From positions 209,978,645 to 210,042,644 of the forward strand of contig JAUMIR010000005.1 of NCBI GenBank assembly GCA_030847615.1: DNA of 64,000 nucleotides, read 5' to 3'. Under the pieces are notes generated by a model. It was not told the origin of the DNA. It saw only the letters and a list, made by a program, of their open reading frames with translations, and ran no database searches. Both the position numbers and the translations under genes were made by a program. Position 1 is the stretch's first letter. Each line of letters opens with the position of its first letter. This stretch comes from Gambelia wislizenii (taxonomy: Eukaryota > Chordata > Lepidosauria > Squamata > Crotaphytidae). Shown here piece after piece: positions 21,975-33,540 of the stretch.

Positions 21975-23900
21975 TACTTGATACTAAAATGGTACTGATG
22001 CTATTACCATTGTGCCATTGGAAAACATAGAATAATGTGCTCTGGTTCCCCTGAGTGGCCAATACAGATATTATAACTTGGAAATTCTGAAAAATCAAGA
22101 AAGAAATGCCAAAGCACTCCTTTTCAGCTGTAGTACATGGCCACTATCGATGTGATCCTTCCTCCCCACCCACAATCAATTGCTCACTCTAGGTTAATAC
22201 ACGCACCTCAGTTACTGAGTTACAGGCAGACAAGCCATTCCTATTCCACTGAAAAATAGTGAATTTCAGCCATGCCTGTTACAAACAAGAAGTAAGTTTT
22301 AGCATGTTACTGTAAAAGGTAATTGGTTGCTAAAGTAAATTATTAAAAATGAGTTACTTCTTCATTCTACCGGTAAGCAGATGTGCATGGATGCTATGAA
22401 GTCAAGAAGCCCAGGACTGCACTCAACAGAATGAGTAGAAGGTTCTTCAAATGCAGAGGCTGACTTATTACATCATTGTCTAAAGGAGTGGTTGGTATAT
22501 AAGAACCTAAGAACTAAGATAGCTCTCCCCCCCAACCCTTCCGTGGTATCATCTGGTGTGGTTTGGCCTCGCTGAATCTCAAGAGAGCTGCCACTGCCTA
22601 AGAAAATTAAGTTCAAAGCCATTTTTCTTGGTTAATGTATGTATATATAAACATCAGTTATTGAAATGACTATTCTGGGTAAGAGTCTGAAGAGTCCCTT
22701 ATTAGAATCTTCAATGCCTTCAATAGATCACATTGTGAGCTTGGCTGCAAATGTTGAGATACACATGAGAAGTCTGGTCTCACAAGGAAGAGAAGCACTA
22801 GAAAATAAAATACATGTTAGCCAAACTGGTTAGTGAGTGGTTAAGTTCTTTTTACTTTCCTGTTTGAGTGTTAATACATCAAAACATATTTAGGTTAAAA
22901 GCTTTTCTCACTGCTCCCAGCATATAAGGTTCTACATGACCACACACAGTATCTTGAAAAATAAATTGTGGTAACTGGTTGTGCCAGATATGTACAGATG
23001 CTCTCCAGAATAAACAAGGCCCTAATTAGCTTCCATAAGTTCCCAAATGAATGGAGGAAATCCATTTGTGGTACATTTTGCACTATATCAGAAGAACCTT
23101 CTGGAATTAAATTTACATTTTAAAAAGCCTGTGTGGGAAGGGATAGTTAATATTTGCTATGATGCCAAACATCACAGATGAGTGCTTAAGCTGTTATTTT
23201 CATGTATTTTAGGCCTGTTAGAAGTAGAATGGGTAAAATGGTTGACAGTGAAACCTGTTCCAACTGTCCTTAACTGTGCCCTGTTATTTTATATGCATGT
23301 GTTTCTTTTTCCTTATCATTTCAATGTCGTTTTCCTTACTGTCTGCACTTGGTGAAGTTAATGTTTTTTATGGGATGCAAAGATTTCCTACATTTATTTC
23401 TTTACTGCCAATGTTTATAATTTAGGAAGTTTAGGACATCTGGCCAACTCCCCCACATTCCTAGAAATTACTACTTACTGCAATATTACTTCTTGTTGCT
23501 GGGACACATTGTGGAAAAAAAAAAACCCTTGACTCTATTTTTAATACGTACTATTTTTAAAACAGAGCAATGGACATACCTTCTTCTTGGTAGTTTATTT
23601 TGCTTACATATCCATTTGGAGGACATTCATTCTGCTTAGGTTTCCACAGTTGCCATGTTTCTTCATTCAACAACTTCAAGTAGACCAAATATGGCCAAGA
23701 CTAAAGGATCCCAAATGAAATGGAAGTTAATCTCACCAGTGCTGGAATAAGCTTTCTAATTCCCTGGTAATCATTTTGACTGACATGGATACTGCCTTAG
23801 AGTGTACAGTCTTTTCCATTGCTTCCCATAAACTCTTTCATGCTCTGCTTCTGTAATTTGTTTTAAAAGGCCATTCACATTTATGGTGCTAGATCCATAT
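21975..23900. other. No feature recognised
   Basis: Apparently unique DNA. Short ORFs only; no coding or RNA-gene signature recognised. Confidence 0.45.
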
Positions 23901-23903
23901 TTA

Positions 23904-24482
23904 GAACTTCATCAAATATGGCAAATATGACATCATAAGCATGCCTAATGATTGCAAAAGGGTGCACATACCAGATAACATCATCCTTTCACAATCATGT
24001 AAAGTCCAAAAGATGTTCTTGTTTATTGACAGGCCAAGCTGTCAATTGATCTTCTGTTCTGCTTTGTTGCCAACATTGCCGGTGTTTGAATTGTCGCACC
24101 ATTATACTCACATGAATACGGCATCAATGGGCAAACATTTCAGGGTGCAATCATGACAGCCAGGTAGGGTATGCTCTTTTTATGACCACCCCACTGTACT
24201 TTGGACTTTTAAGTGTGTTTCTGTGCTTGTGTGAACTTTTTATGTGTTTATTTGGCTTTTATTTTTAAATTTCCTGCGCCAGTGTCTTCTCACATAAACT
24301 GGAGAGATTTCAACCCTGGAAGTAAATGGAGCTCTGTTTGTCATCCATTACAGCCAGGGAAGCCTCATTGATGCTCCTGAAGGTAGGTCTGGTGGGGGGG
24401 GGGAGAGTTATTTTGCCACATAAAAACATTTTAAAATATGCTGGCAAAAGAACCTTAATGGGAGGGTGGTCTGATAAAGTCC
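23904..24482. mobile_element. GGACTTTATC-family MITE, diverged left end
   Basis: The left end GAACTTCATCAAATATGGC differs from the consensus at several positions. The right end GGTCTGATAAAGTCC is canonical. Flanks are TTA and TTG, a 2-of-3 match. It has the hairpin CCTAATGATTGCAAAAGGGTG / CATCCTTTCACAATCATG, the TGGAGCTCTG block, and the right-end hairpin ending TATGCTGGCAAAAGAACC. Confidence 0.78.
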
Positions 24483-24589
24483 TTGGTTATATTTAGAGTT
24501 AACTCCTTAAAACAAATAGGACTTAATGGTGAAGTGCTAACATAATTCAAAGGATCTAGGCTATCTGAAATACTGCATTATTCCATATA

Positions 24590-24845
24590 AGGCTGGCTGG
24601 ACTTTGAGAGCTGCAGAAGATGCCCCTCTCTTCAGCTTACCTCCTGAGATTCTTTTGGTGTAGGCATGGTAGGCAGCCTTCTTGGTGGCTGCACCCAGAT
24701 TTTGGAACTCCCTTCGGAAGAAGGGAAGGCTAGACTAGCCCTTTTCCCTATTGCCCTTCTGCAAAGGATTTTCTATTTCAAGCAGGCCTTCAGAAGCTGG
24801 CTGTTATTGCCAGCAGTTATAAAATGGACTGACTGGACTTTTTTT
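24590..24845 (+). mobile_element. L2-like LINE C-terminal remnant
   Basis: The plus strand encodes GCTQILELPSEEGKARLALF followed by QRIFYFKQAFRSWLLL. This resembles the end of L2 ORF2, where an 'APxLWNSLP...F...L..WLF' pattern precedes the stop. The 3' UTR is short and diverged. Confidence 0.55.
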
Positions 24846-24887
24846 GTATTGTATTGCTTTTTTGAGATACATCTCGAACCTGAAAGG

Positions 24888-25966
24888 TCATAGAATCATA
24901 GAGTTAGAAGAGACCACAAGTGCCATCCAGTCCATCCCCCTGCTATGCAGGAACATACAATCAAAGCACGCCCAACAGATGGAAATCCAGCCTCTGTTTA
25001 AAAACCTTTAAAGAAGGAGACTTCACCACACCCAGAGGCAGTATGTTTCACTGTCAAACAGCTGTCCTAATCTCTGGAGCAGTAGAAAACAGGCTTGCTC
25101 CATCTGCTGGCTATCATATCAACTCCTAACCTTCTCTTCTTCAGGCTAAACATACCCAGCTCCTTAAGTTGCTCCTCATAGGGCATGGCTTCCAGACCTT
25201 TCACCATCTTGGTTCCTGTCTACACAAAGGGTAAAACATCTGTACAGGGGTAAAAAAATCGAAAAGGCAGGCATTTGAATGCGTACGATCTGCCTACATG
25301 GTTAAACTCCCCCTAAACTCCGTACAATCCCCTAGCCAGCTGGCCACAGTGAGCAATCTATGCAATGAGTGGTTTTAAATCTCCTGCCACCTTTTTAAAA
25401 ATTTAAATAGCTCCCTGTGATGTGGACAGTCATTATTACATCTTTACAACATAAAATAAAGATGAAAAACATTAAAATTGCCATTTGACGGACTTACCGG
25501 ACCCTTGTGTAGCCGGGAATCCAACATGGCGGCCGCTGCTAATTCCCCTCTTTGCTAGCCCCACCCCCTCTGCTCAGCCAGCCAATCAGATTATACCACC
25601 TGTTTGTATCTGTTCAAATGGGGGTGTACAAACGATTGCTCATTCGATATTCGTACGGATTTTTCCGCGAGATCTGAATGAAGCCCCGAATCCGCTGCTC
25701 ACGGACTTTAGGGTGAGTTTTGCTGCTGCCCCCCCCCTGAATGATGTGTGTGTTTGAACGGTCATGTGTACAGATCCTCAACTTTTCAAACGCCATTCAG
25801 AATTTTTTTGTCGTATAGACAGCACCTTGGTTGCTCTCCTCTGGACATGCTCCAGCTTGTCAACATCCTTCTTGAACTGTGGTGCCCAGAACTGGACACA
25901 GTGTTCAAGGTGAAGTCTAGCCAAAGCAGAATAGAGTGGTAGTATTACTGCCCTCAATCTAGACAC
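24888..25966 (-). mobile_element. CR1 LINE copy split by a hAT-like element
   Basis: The minus-strand CR1 runs from its 5' truncation near 25966 to the tail TCATAGAATCATAGAGTTAG at 24888. It matches the copy at 3751-4918 but lacks about 90 bp near 25055. It is interrupted at 25215-25824. The two CR1 pieces join at the target sequence CTTGGTTGCTCTCC, equivalent to CCTGGTCGCCCTCC in the other copy. The coding part includes [20 protein letters not shown]. Confidence 0.88.
25215..25824. mobile_element. hAT-like MITE inside CR1, 8-bp target duplication
   Basis: TCTTGGTT (25207-25214) and CCTTGGTT (25825-25832) flank the element, a 7-of-8 match and the length made by hAT transposases. The ends are CCTGTCTACACAAAGG and TTGTCGTATAGACAGCA. 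The interior has a GC-rich part (AACATGGCGGCCGCTG) and GTACAGATCCTCAAC. The host CR1 paralogue at 3751 gives the empty site. The superfamily call is from the duplication length. Confidence 0.75.
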
Positions 25967-26053
25967 TAATTAATTAATCTAGCAACTATGAGAGCTATTG
26001 GTGTACTCCAAGTATGGATCCAATGCATTGTTTGTTTTGGGCCAAAAAAGATA

Positions 26054-26290
26054 TGCTCTTGGGGTGGCTCTTTGCAGGGTGTGAAGCTTAGTTCTTGGTG
26101 GTGCAGGGGCCAGCACCAGCAGCAGCCTTTCTTGATCTATAGCCGCCCCCCCTCAGGGCCAAAGGAGGAAGTTGACAAGTTTGCAGGAGAGTCCTGAGGG
26201 AAAGGAGCAAATCACCTGCCACTGCTGGAAATTCCTGCCTTTCTCCAAAAACAGGACCCAATATGGCTTACAATAAATTAAAACAAAGTA
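26054..26290. repeat. Composite dispersed repeat, copy 1
   Basis: From GCTCTTGGGGTGGCTCTTTG to TTAAAACAAAGTACAG this matches 34440-34690 base for base over long runs, with a few indels. The last ~55 bp (GCCTTTCTCC..GGACCC..GGCTTACAATAAAT) looks like a reversed L2 3' end. The first ~180 bp matches no family I know. Both copies share the same join, so the composite moved or duplicated as one unit. Confidence 0.75.
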
Positions 26291-26295
26291 CAGTT

Positions 26296-26700
26296 GGTGG
26301 GGATGCAAGAGAGGGTCTTCTCAGTAGATGCCACTAGACTCTGGAACTCCCTTCACAGGGAGGCTAGAAAGGCCCCCTCCTTGTTCTTCCATTGGCAGGC
26401 TAAAACCTTTTTATTCAGATAGGCTTTTAAAACAAAAGTTTTTAAAGAATGGAGTAGGGGATGCTGTTTTGTTTTAATTGAACTGTTTTTAAGAGCTTTT
26501 TCATCTTTTTAATTGCATTTTTTTCTTTTACCAAAATGTGAAATTAATACTGCAAATAATTTAATTCTATTTGAATGCTCCCTTTTTCTATGTTTTTAAT
26601 TGTATTGTTCTTTTAAATTGTGAGCTGTTTTGAGTCCCAATTTTGGGGGGAAACAGGAAATAAATATAACAGCAGCAGCAGCAGCAACAACAACAACAGT
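26296..26700 (+). mobile_element. L2-type LINE 3' end
   Basis: The start encodes TRLWNSLHREARKAPSLFFHWQAKTFLF-like text (key words TRLWNS, LHRE and KTFLF), the L2 ORF2 C-terminus. The 3' UTR ends TGTGAGCTGTTTTGAGTCCC then GGGGGGAAACAGGAAATAAA and a (CAG)n(CAA)n tail near 26671-26697. The tail gives an unusual trinucleotide array. Confidence 0.75.
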
Positions 26701-27170
26701 GCTCATTTTAAACCCAGCCCCCTTGCAGCACACAGCAAACTCCTCTATGATGTCATTAAGTAAACCTTTCCATACCTCCATCATAGATGCACACAAAATG
26801 TGCCTAGCTGTGGTGTAGTCATGAGATTGGCTGATGGGGCTTATGATAAAAGAACTAAGACTTTTCCAAGTTTTGTATAGTCTAAAATATTGCAAATGTG
26901 GTGTAGTTGAAACTCCTCCATGCCTGGATAGAGATCCCATGTCCCAGTGGTAAAATTTGATTAACAGAAGTGCATGAGATAGATGGAACATATGGGAAAT
27001 CCTCATGTAAACTCCAATGGTTTATGGGATTTTATAATTTAATCGTTACTGGTCTGCATGCTGCCAAACTTACTGCCATCCTTAAAAGTGCAAATACATA
27101 CATATTCAGCTTAATTTTTCCTGCTGGGGAGTCCAGGGGAAGAAAAAAGTCCTAGCCTTGAACAATCTCA

Positions 27171-28105
27171 GGACTTTATATGACTAACCTGCATAAATGT
27201 TCTTTTGCCAGCACATTTTCTGGCAAAAAATGGTCTATCAGACCTACCTTGAGCAGTGTTAAAAAGGTAGCCCCAGCATAAACAGAGCACTAACAGAGCT
27301 CTGTTTACTTCTGGGTTCAAGATCTTGGCAATTCTCGCAAGAAGATGCAAGTGTGGTAAATTTAAAAAATAATGAAAAATACAGACACAAAGGACTTTTT
27401 TGGACGTGAACTTACCATGCAAGAAGGCTCGTAACAGGTGCAACGCTGCTGCGTGGCAGGGGGCCTGTTTCGTACAATGCTGTCCCCCTGCAGAAATCAA
27501 CTGTGTCTGTTCCGTGAGAGACTGGAGGCAGCTGTGCCATATTTGGCCACTTTTATTCACAGGCAACTTCTGTGAATAAAAAATGGCCAAATATGGCGCT
27601 GCTGCCTCCAGTCTATCACAGAACTAACACAGTTGATTTCAGCAGGGGGATGGCATCATACGAAACAGGCCCCCTGCCACGCAGCAGCATCATGCCTGTT
27701 ACAAGCCTTCTTGCGCGGTAAGTTCACGTCCGAAAAAGTCCAAAATGTACACACAAGCACACACACACACGAATACAAGCATAGACACACACTTTAAAAC
27801 TAAAAAGTGAACTGGGGAGATTCATAAAAAGAGTGTCCCCTACCTGGTTTTCGCAATCTCACCTGGAAGTGTTCTGTCCATTCATGCTGTATTGACGTGA
27901 GCACAATGGTGTAAGGTTTCAAACACTGGCAATACTGGCAAAAAAAGGGCCACAACAGAGCTACTGACAGCTTTGCCCATCAATAAAAAAGACCAGCTTT
28001 TGGACAATACAAAATCACAAAAAGATGACATCATATGATATATGTACGCTTTCACATTAATTAGGCGTCATTATAATGCCATATTTGCCACATCTGATAA
28101 AGTCC
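27171..28105. mobile_element. GGACTTTATC-family MITE hosting a foldback element
   Basis: The ends are GGACTTTATATGACTAACC and CACATCTGATAAAGTCC, flanked by TCA at 27168-27170 and 28106-28108. Family hairpins are present: TTCTTTTGCCAGCACA / TCTGGCAAAAAATG near the left end and a partly decayed ACAAAATCACAAAAAG / TACGCTTTCACATTAATT pair near the right. The block AACAGAGCTCTGTTTACTTC is the central palindrome. The element is split at 27392-27741 by a foldback element sharing its terminal bases. Confidence 0.9.
27392..27741. mobile_element. Foldback DNA element nested in a MITE, AAA duplication
   Basis: It starts GGACTTTTTTGGACGTGAAC and ends GTTCACGTCCGAAAAAGTCC, flanked by AAA at 27389-27391 and 27742-27744. 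The arms pair across almost all 350 bp, including AAATCAACTGTGT against ACACAGTTGATTT, and ATTTGGCCACTTTTATTCAC against GTGAATAAAAAATGGCCAAAT. The short centre is near 27560-27575. It is longer than the 10591 copy by the GAAATCAACTGTGTCTGTTC-type segment in each arm, kept in pairing on both sides. Confidence 0.9.
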
Positions 28106-28579
28106 TCAGATAGCCATCTGAGGCCCAGTGGTGGTCCTAGATTCCTGAAGACTTCTGTTGGAGCCTGGAGATCTGGCAATCCTAATTGTTGCTCTCACTC
28201 TAACTATAGGTAGCTCTGCTCACCTTCAGTCATGTTTGCCTCAGCTCCTTTCTCTGTTATTGCTTCTCGACAAAGAACAACCACAGAGAAACAGTGTGAA
28301 TATCTCTTTAAAACACAGTATGTTTCTTTCCTTCACCTAAAAAAGCTCTTACTGCTTCTGCATGCCTCACTGCTCCTGGCCCTCCCTCGGAGACTGACAA
28401 GCCACTCTGTAAAGTCATTGAGGTTCATGGGTTCATGCTTCAATATTTTCCCAAAACTAGACAGTTGAACTGAGAGCTGCCTCAGGAAAGAATAGTTAAA
28501 AATGCAGAGACTATAGCAAGTGAATAATGTAAGGAGTCAGTATGATTATTTAATAACCATGGGTTAGTAAAATTGATAT

Positions 28580-28819
28580 TATAGTTGTTCCTTCATATTC
28601 GCTGGGGTTTGGTTCCCGGACCCCCCCCCCCCCCCGTGGATACCAAAATCCATGAATATTTAAGTCCCATTATCCGCAATACCATAGCAAAATGGTGTTC
28701 CTTATATAAGATGGCAAAATCAAGGTTTGCTTTGGGGATTATTATTTTTTTAAGATTTTCAAGCTGTGAATACTTAAATCTGTGGATACCAAATCTGTGG
28801 ATACAGAGGGACAACTGTA
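28580..28819. mobile_element. Tigger/pogo-like MITE, copy 2
   Basis: Starts TATAGTTGTTCCTTCATATT and ends ATACAGAGGGACAACTGTA. It matches the 6324 copy throughout, apart from a (C)18 run at about 28621-28635 and a TTATTTTTTTAAG stretch. Flanks are TA-type. The C run may be unstable. Confidence 0.8.
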
Positions 28820-28824
28820 CATTG

Positions 28825-30070
28825 TTATATTATGCTATATTTATTATACAGTATTATATTTAGTTGTGTACACAAATATTTGTGCATTTGTATTTATATA
28901 GTATTTTATACATAGTATGCACATATGCACACATAAACATTCTTATATTTATAATATACCCCATGAATCCTGGTGGTGTACTATATGGTATCTTATATAC
29001 AGCTTGTACACATGTGTGTGCATTATATTATATTTATATTAATATGGCTGAAATTCTGTTAAAGCAATATGTTACAGTAACATTCCATTCACTAGGGATT
29101 CCACTTTCCTGGGCCATACGCCAACAGCAAGAGAAGGCACACAAAGTCATTTTTTCTCAGGAGGGGAAATCTGTCAGCTCTGAGAAATCTGTTTCTTCAG
29201 TGCTCCATTCCAGGTGGATCCTGAGAGCCAAGGTGTTCTCAGCAGGCTGGCTTGTTAAATCTTCTATGACATGAGACACACTAGATTTCTGGGCTAACTT
29301 TCAAGAACATTCTGGCTCTGAGGACCCATACAGGAGCCAAGATTGGAGAAAGAGGGTACTCAGAGCCATCTTCCTTCTCCCAGCAATGAGAGCAATGACT
29401 GTTCTGTAGTTGAAGTCTTTTTCCTCTTCATGCCACAATGCTGCTGCCATCGACGGTACATCACTTTTGCTGCTCCAGCCATTATATTGTATTGCATGCA
29501 TGCATACTAAATTCTCCTATTCAGCTCCAACTTGAATGGTACCAAACTTTGGTGAAGATGTTGGTGAAAATGTGTTGAAAAGAACAATATCATATCTACT
29601 GAAAGTAAAACCCTAGTATATGAAATTTCAGAGAAAGTATGTGTTTGGTTTTTTTTTTTTTTTGGTGGGGGAAGGAATTTCCTTGCTTGACAAGCCTATG
29701 AAGCCATATTTTGGAATTTCCTAAATTATTCACCTTGTGAAACAGTGTCCTGCAGATACTACAACTCCCATTACACCAGCCAGATTGGGGAAGGCTTCCT
29801 AAACCATATTCTAGGTGAATTTTCAAAGGTGGTTATTTAAAAAACAAACAAACCCATAAACAGAAACATTGGTAAAAATGCTGTAAAAACAGTTTTGAGA
29901 TTTGGCCTTTTCCCCTCAGGAAGTGACTTTTTGTTCTCATTAAAAACTACAAGATTGTTAAGCATTGCGTTGCTGGTTTCTCTGGAAGATGAATAGATTT
30001 TCTTTCTCTTAATATGCTGGTCTTTCTGTCCTCATTTTCTTTATTGTTGCTGGTGTTCTCCTAAGTCTCT
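28825..30070. other. Unique AT-rich stretch
   Basis: The first ~220 bp are rich in ATATT/ACAC-type text. The rest has no recognised repeat, except a short CTACAACTCCCATTACACCA phrase near 29760 that looks like an old reptile MITE. Confidence 0.4.
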
Positions 30071-30073
30071 GCT

Positions 30074-30165
30074 ATATTATCATCATCATCTATATCCCAT
30101 CTTTCCCCAAAACTGGGACTCAAGGCAGGATATATTTATTTATTTAGTTATTTATTTATATCACA
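30074..30165 (-). mobile_element. L2-type 3' end remnant
   Basis: TATATCCCATCTTTCCCCAA then GGGACTCAAGGCAGGATATA is the reverse complement of the L2 3' terminus. A TTTATT/TTTAGTT tail and an (AC)n-type tract (about 30169-30215) follow. Confidence 0.6.
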
Positions 30166-30927
30166 GCATGCGCACACGCACATATATACACACACACAAA
30201 CATGCACACACACATTCATAATGTCCAGAATTCTGCTGGGGAGTAATGAATGCGTAACCACCATAGTTACTCAGCTATGCAGTGAATTCCAGTCTGACCC
30301 TCCCCCCAACTCCACTTACTGGGAAGCAGCTACTGTGACAGCTGGGGGTCTGTTGCCCTGTTGGTTGAGAAGCAGCTGACTAATGTCCCCACCTCCCGTG
30401 AGAGATCCACGTTGTGACAGGTAGAAGCGGGATTGCTACTGCAATTCTCCATCGCATTGGAGATCACTTGTGTGAGGGGGTGGGTGGGAATATGTCAGCT
30501 GCTTCCTGAGCAACACTGGAAGAATCCCCATTGATCATAGTCCCTGCCCAATAAATGGAGATTGGGAAGCTTTTGTGGTCCTTATGCATCCCCTAAACTA
30601 AGGAAATATAGAGATCATGAATACCAAAAAGTTACCAATGCATAACTCTAGCTTATGCATTTCTAACTCCACAACAGGATTCCAGCCATGATAATTTAGA
30701 AAATTGCTTTAAGGTCAGTAAGCATTTAATCTGACAATGGTTGAGTCCCCAAGACTTTACCATCACCTTAGGGCAACAGTAGCTAATACATCACCCCAAT
30801 TATATACCAGTAGGAAGGTGGCACATATCAGGTCATATTGCCTGTCCACCTAGACCAGTACTGACAGTTGGGAACAGCTCTCCAATATCTCTGGAAGAGC
30901 TCTTTCCAACCACCTGTTCCCTAAATT

Positions 30928-31180
30928 AATAATAACCAACTTTATTTCTGTCATGCATTTTTCTCAAGTCTGGGGTTCAAGGCAGCTTACACATTAAAAA
31001 TATTGCAGTCAAAAACATGCAAAAAGTCAAAATTAAAACCAAATTAAACTATTAAGCATATTAAAAACTTATACTTTTAAAAAGATTTTTAAAAGTTGAA
31101 CAATACAATTTGAAATAAGAAAACTCTTATAGACCTTTCCTTAAAAGGCTTCAACTCTTTCAAAACCTATCTGAGTGGCC
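30928..31180 (-). mobile_element. L2-type LINE 3' end
   Basis: The plus strand reads CAACTTTATTTCTGTCATGC, GGGGTTCAAGGCAGCTTACA, ATTAAAAATATTGCAGTC, then AAAAGGCTTCAACTCTTTCA. Reverse-complemented, that is an L2 C-terminus and 3' UTR. It stops just left of the MITE beginning at 31193. Confidence 0.65.
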
Positions 31181-31192
31181 TCTTGAGCGGTG

Positions 31193-31795
31193 GGACTTTA
31201 TCAGATGAGGCAGTCATCTCCCAGCAATTCCGTTCGGGAAGCAAGCAGAAACATAGCAGTAGGGGAACAATAATTATTGCACCTCCACTCCAATATCAGT
31301 ATGGTGGTGCAGATTCCCTATTGCCTGCCTTCTCCTGGTTATTACCTTACAGGATGGAGAGGGCAGCAGAAGCCAGATCAGGTGTGGGAGGGGGCAGGGG
31401 GGTTAGAGTTCTTTATGGAGAGGGCAGCAGAAGCCAGACTGGGAAAAAAAAGTTTAAAAATGGAAGGTACAGCTGGCCTGCTTGACAACAGCATGGGGGA
31501 GGGGGAAGAGAAGGGAAGAGGAGGAGAATCCCACCGCCTTGTGCCACATAACAGCTGTCTCCTCCATTTCTGAAATGGAAGAGATTACTGCATGAGGGAG
31601 ACTACCAGGATAGGAGCATATTCGGAGTCAATTGACGGATTTTCTCATTAATTATAAGGTGCACTTCAGAAACGACTGAAGCTCACACCACCCACAACTT
31701 AAAGATGGATAAGATGGCATCGTGCAGTATGTACTCCCCAATAACACTACTATCCTGCTCTAGTCACACAATAGAAGCCTTGTGTGATAAAGTCC
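31193..31795. mobile_element. GGACTTTATC-family MITE, ~GTG/ATG duplication
   Basis: The ends are GGACTTTATCAGATGAGGC and GCCTTGTGTGATAAAGTCC. Flanks are GTG (31190-31192) and ATG (31796-31798), a 2-of-3 match. The interior differs from the other long copies: it has two purine-rich repeats of GGAGAGGGCAGCAGAAGCCAG (31356 and 31418 regions) and lacks the GAGCTC palindrome. It appears to be a separate subfamily sharing only termini. Confidence 0.75.
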
Positions 31796-32622
31796 ATGAT
31801 CGCAGGTAGTGAAGCTAGGACTTCCTACACAGAGTTAGAAATGTTACTTTTTGAAACGACACCTCCCAGAACCCTGGACATGCTAGCTAGAAGATTCTGT
31901 GAGTGGTAGGTGTTTTTTTTTTTTTAAGTAACTATCAAGATCTTCTTCTGCATACAAAGCATTATCTTGTTAACATACTTTAAAATCTTGCTAGCATTCT
32001 TTAGGACAACAGATTATATTTTGTTCTGAACAGAATGTTCAGTTGTACTGCTTTATGCAGCAACAGTACAGTGGTTTTACCAGTGAACAGCTCCTCTTTG
32101 TGAATGTGGTAATGAAACCAGAGGCTGTTATTTGTCATTGTAATTATCATTCCTTTATTCCCTGACCAGCTTGGGGAGACAACTTGACTAGAACCTTAGC
32201 TCTGGCCAGCTAAAAAAAACCTTGAAATTTGAGTCTTTACTTAGTTACACAATGTCTAAAATCTCTGTAGTATTTTTGTTCCTTCCAGTTGAAAGTCTTC
32301 TTTCTTCTTGTAGATAACCAGAACACATAGTTAGCCTTAATTATGCTGGGGATTTCACAGTTAAACACACTCACTTTGAACACTGACTAATTAAAAAGCA
32401 AGGGGTTATTATGGTGCCTTTTATGTTGCTGAACCTGTATTGATCTGAGTTTGGTGGTGACAAGGCATGATTATGGGAATATTTTCCCATTTTTAATCAG
32501 TTTCATTTAGGTATGGCAAATGCTCCAACATACTCTCCAATTGTCCCAGTCTGGCAGGGATAGTCAGATTAATAATATGCCATTCCACTTTTCAGATGCT
32601 TCTAAAATGTCCCACATTCTCT

Positions 32623-33399
32623 GGACTTTATTACACGAGGGTGTTAAATTGAAATTAAAGGTGGATAATAGCATTTTTGGCCGGTCATTATCAAACAACA
32701 TTGTTTCTATCCTGTTGCTGATTTGCCTTTCAATCACTGTTAGAGCACACCTTTTCATTGATGGGAAAGACCTGTCAATGGCTCCCAATATTGCTGCTTT
32801 CCACTGTGATAGGTAGTGCGATAGGTCCCTTCTGCTGCAGTTCCGATATTCCAGCAATCATGTGGCACAAGTGAGCATGATTCCTCTCCTCTCTTCCCCT
32901 AGTAGTTCCCAAGCAGGCTGAGGTTGCTTTTACAGTTGGTTCTCCACAGAGTTTGTAACTGCTGCTTGAATAGCTCTACCTCCTCATTCTGCCACCTCCT
33001 CCTCTCCACCTCCTGTCCTGACAGCAGCAACACCCCAACCAATTGACTTCAACTCCCCACTCCTCTCCAGATTTGGATGAAGACCAACGGCGAATTGAAA
33101 TCAATGGGCTGGCAAGGAGTTTAATATCTGGCTGAGACATTGTGGTGGCAATCTGGAAAAGGGAGTGAGGGTGGTGCTGTGGGTAGGATATGAGATTGAA
33201 AGGCATGCATGTGCTGGCTAGAGAATACATGGGGAGGAAGATGGGGTTAGCAAGAGCAACCATGGATCTCGGAAGCAGCATAATAACATGAATGCAGAGA
33301 AGTGGGATAATGATTGTTTTCAAACCAGTATGTTCCTGTTTGCTTCAACAAGATTGCTGTGAGACAACAGACTGGTATGACAGTCTGGTGTGAAAGTCC
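32623..33399. mobile_element. GGACTTT-terminus element, TCT duplication, empty site known
   Basis: Ends GGACTTTATTACACGAGG and GTCTGGTGTGAAAGTCC, flanked by TCT at 32620-32622 and 33400-33402. The paralogue at 12773 reads TCCCAGTTTCTCTTTCCACC across the joint, which is the empty site. The interior is unlike the GAGCTC-type members and has no transposase-like ORF. The longest ORF here (115 codons) has no recognised domain. Confidence 0.82.
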
Positions 33400-33540
33400 T
33401 CTCTCCTCCTCTTACTTCTTCCTTTCTCTTCAGCTTACTTCCATTACTGCAAACTGAGTTCAAATGCAAATGTAGTTTACAATCAACTAATTCAGCAAGC
33501 AACAAAGGAGAGGGAGTTAGCATATTGCCCTTCCCTGTAG

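Noticed and set aside
25490..25740. CpG-island-like GC-rich block with ATGGCGGCCGCTG as a promoter or first exon
   Set aside because: It is enclosed by the 8-bp duplications of a hAT-like element inserted in CR1, so the GC content belongs to the transposon.
31183..31573. Glycine- and arginine-rich ORFs
   Set aside because: They lie inside the MITE at 31193-31795 and reflect its GGAGAGGGCAGCAGAAGCC repeats.
32976..33323. 115-codon minus-strand ORF as a transposase remnant
   Set aside because: No DDE/D-type motif spacing, zinc finger or recognisable block; the element looks non-autonomous.
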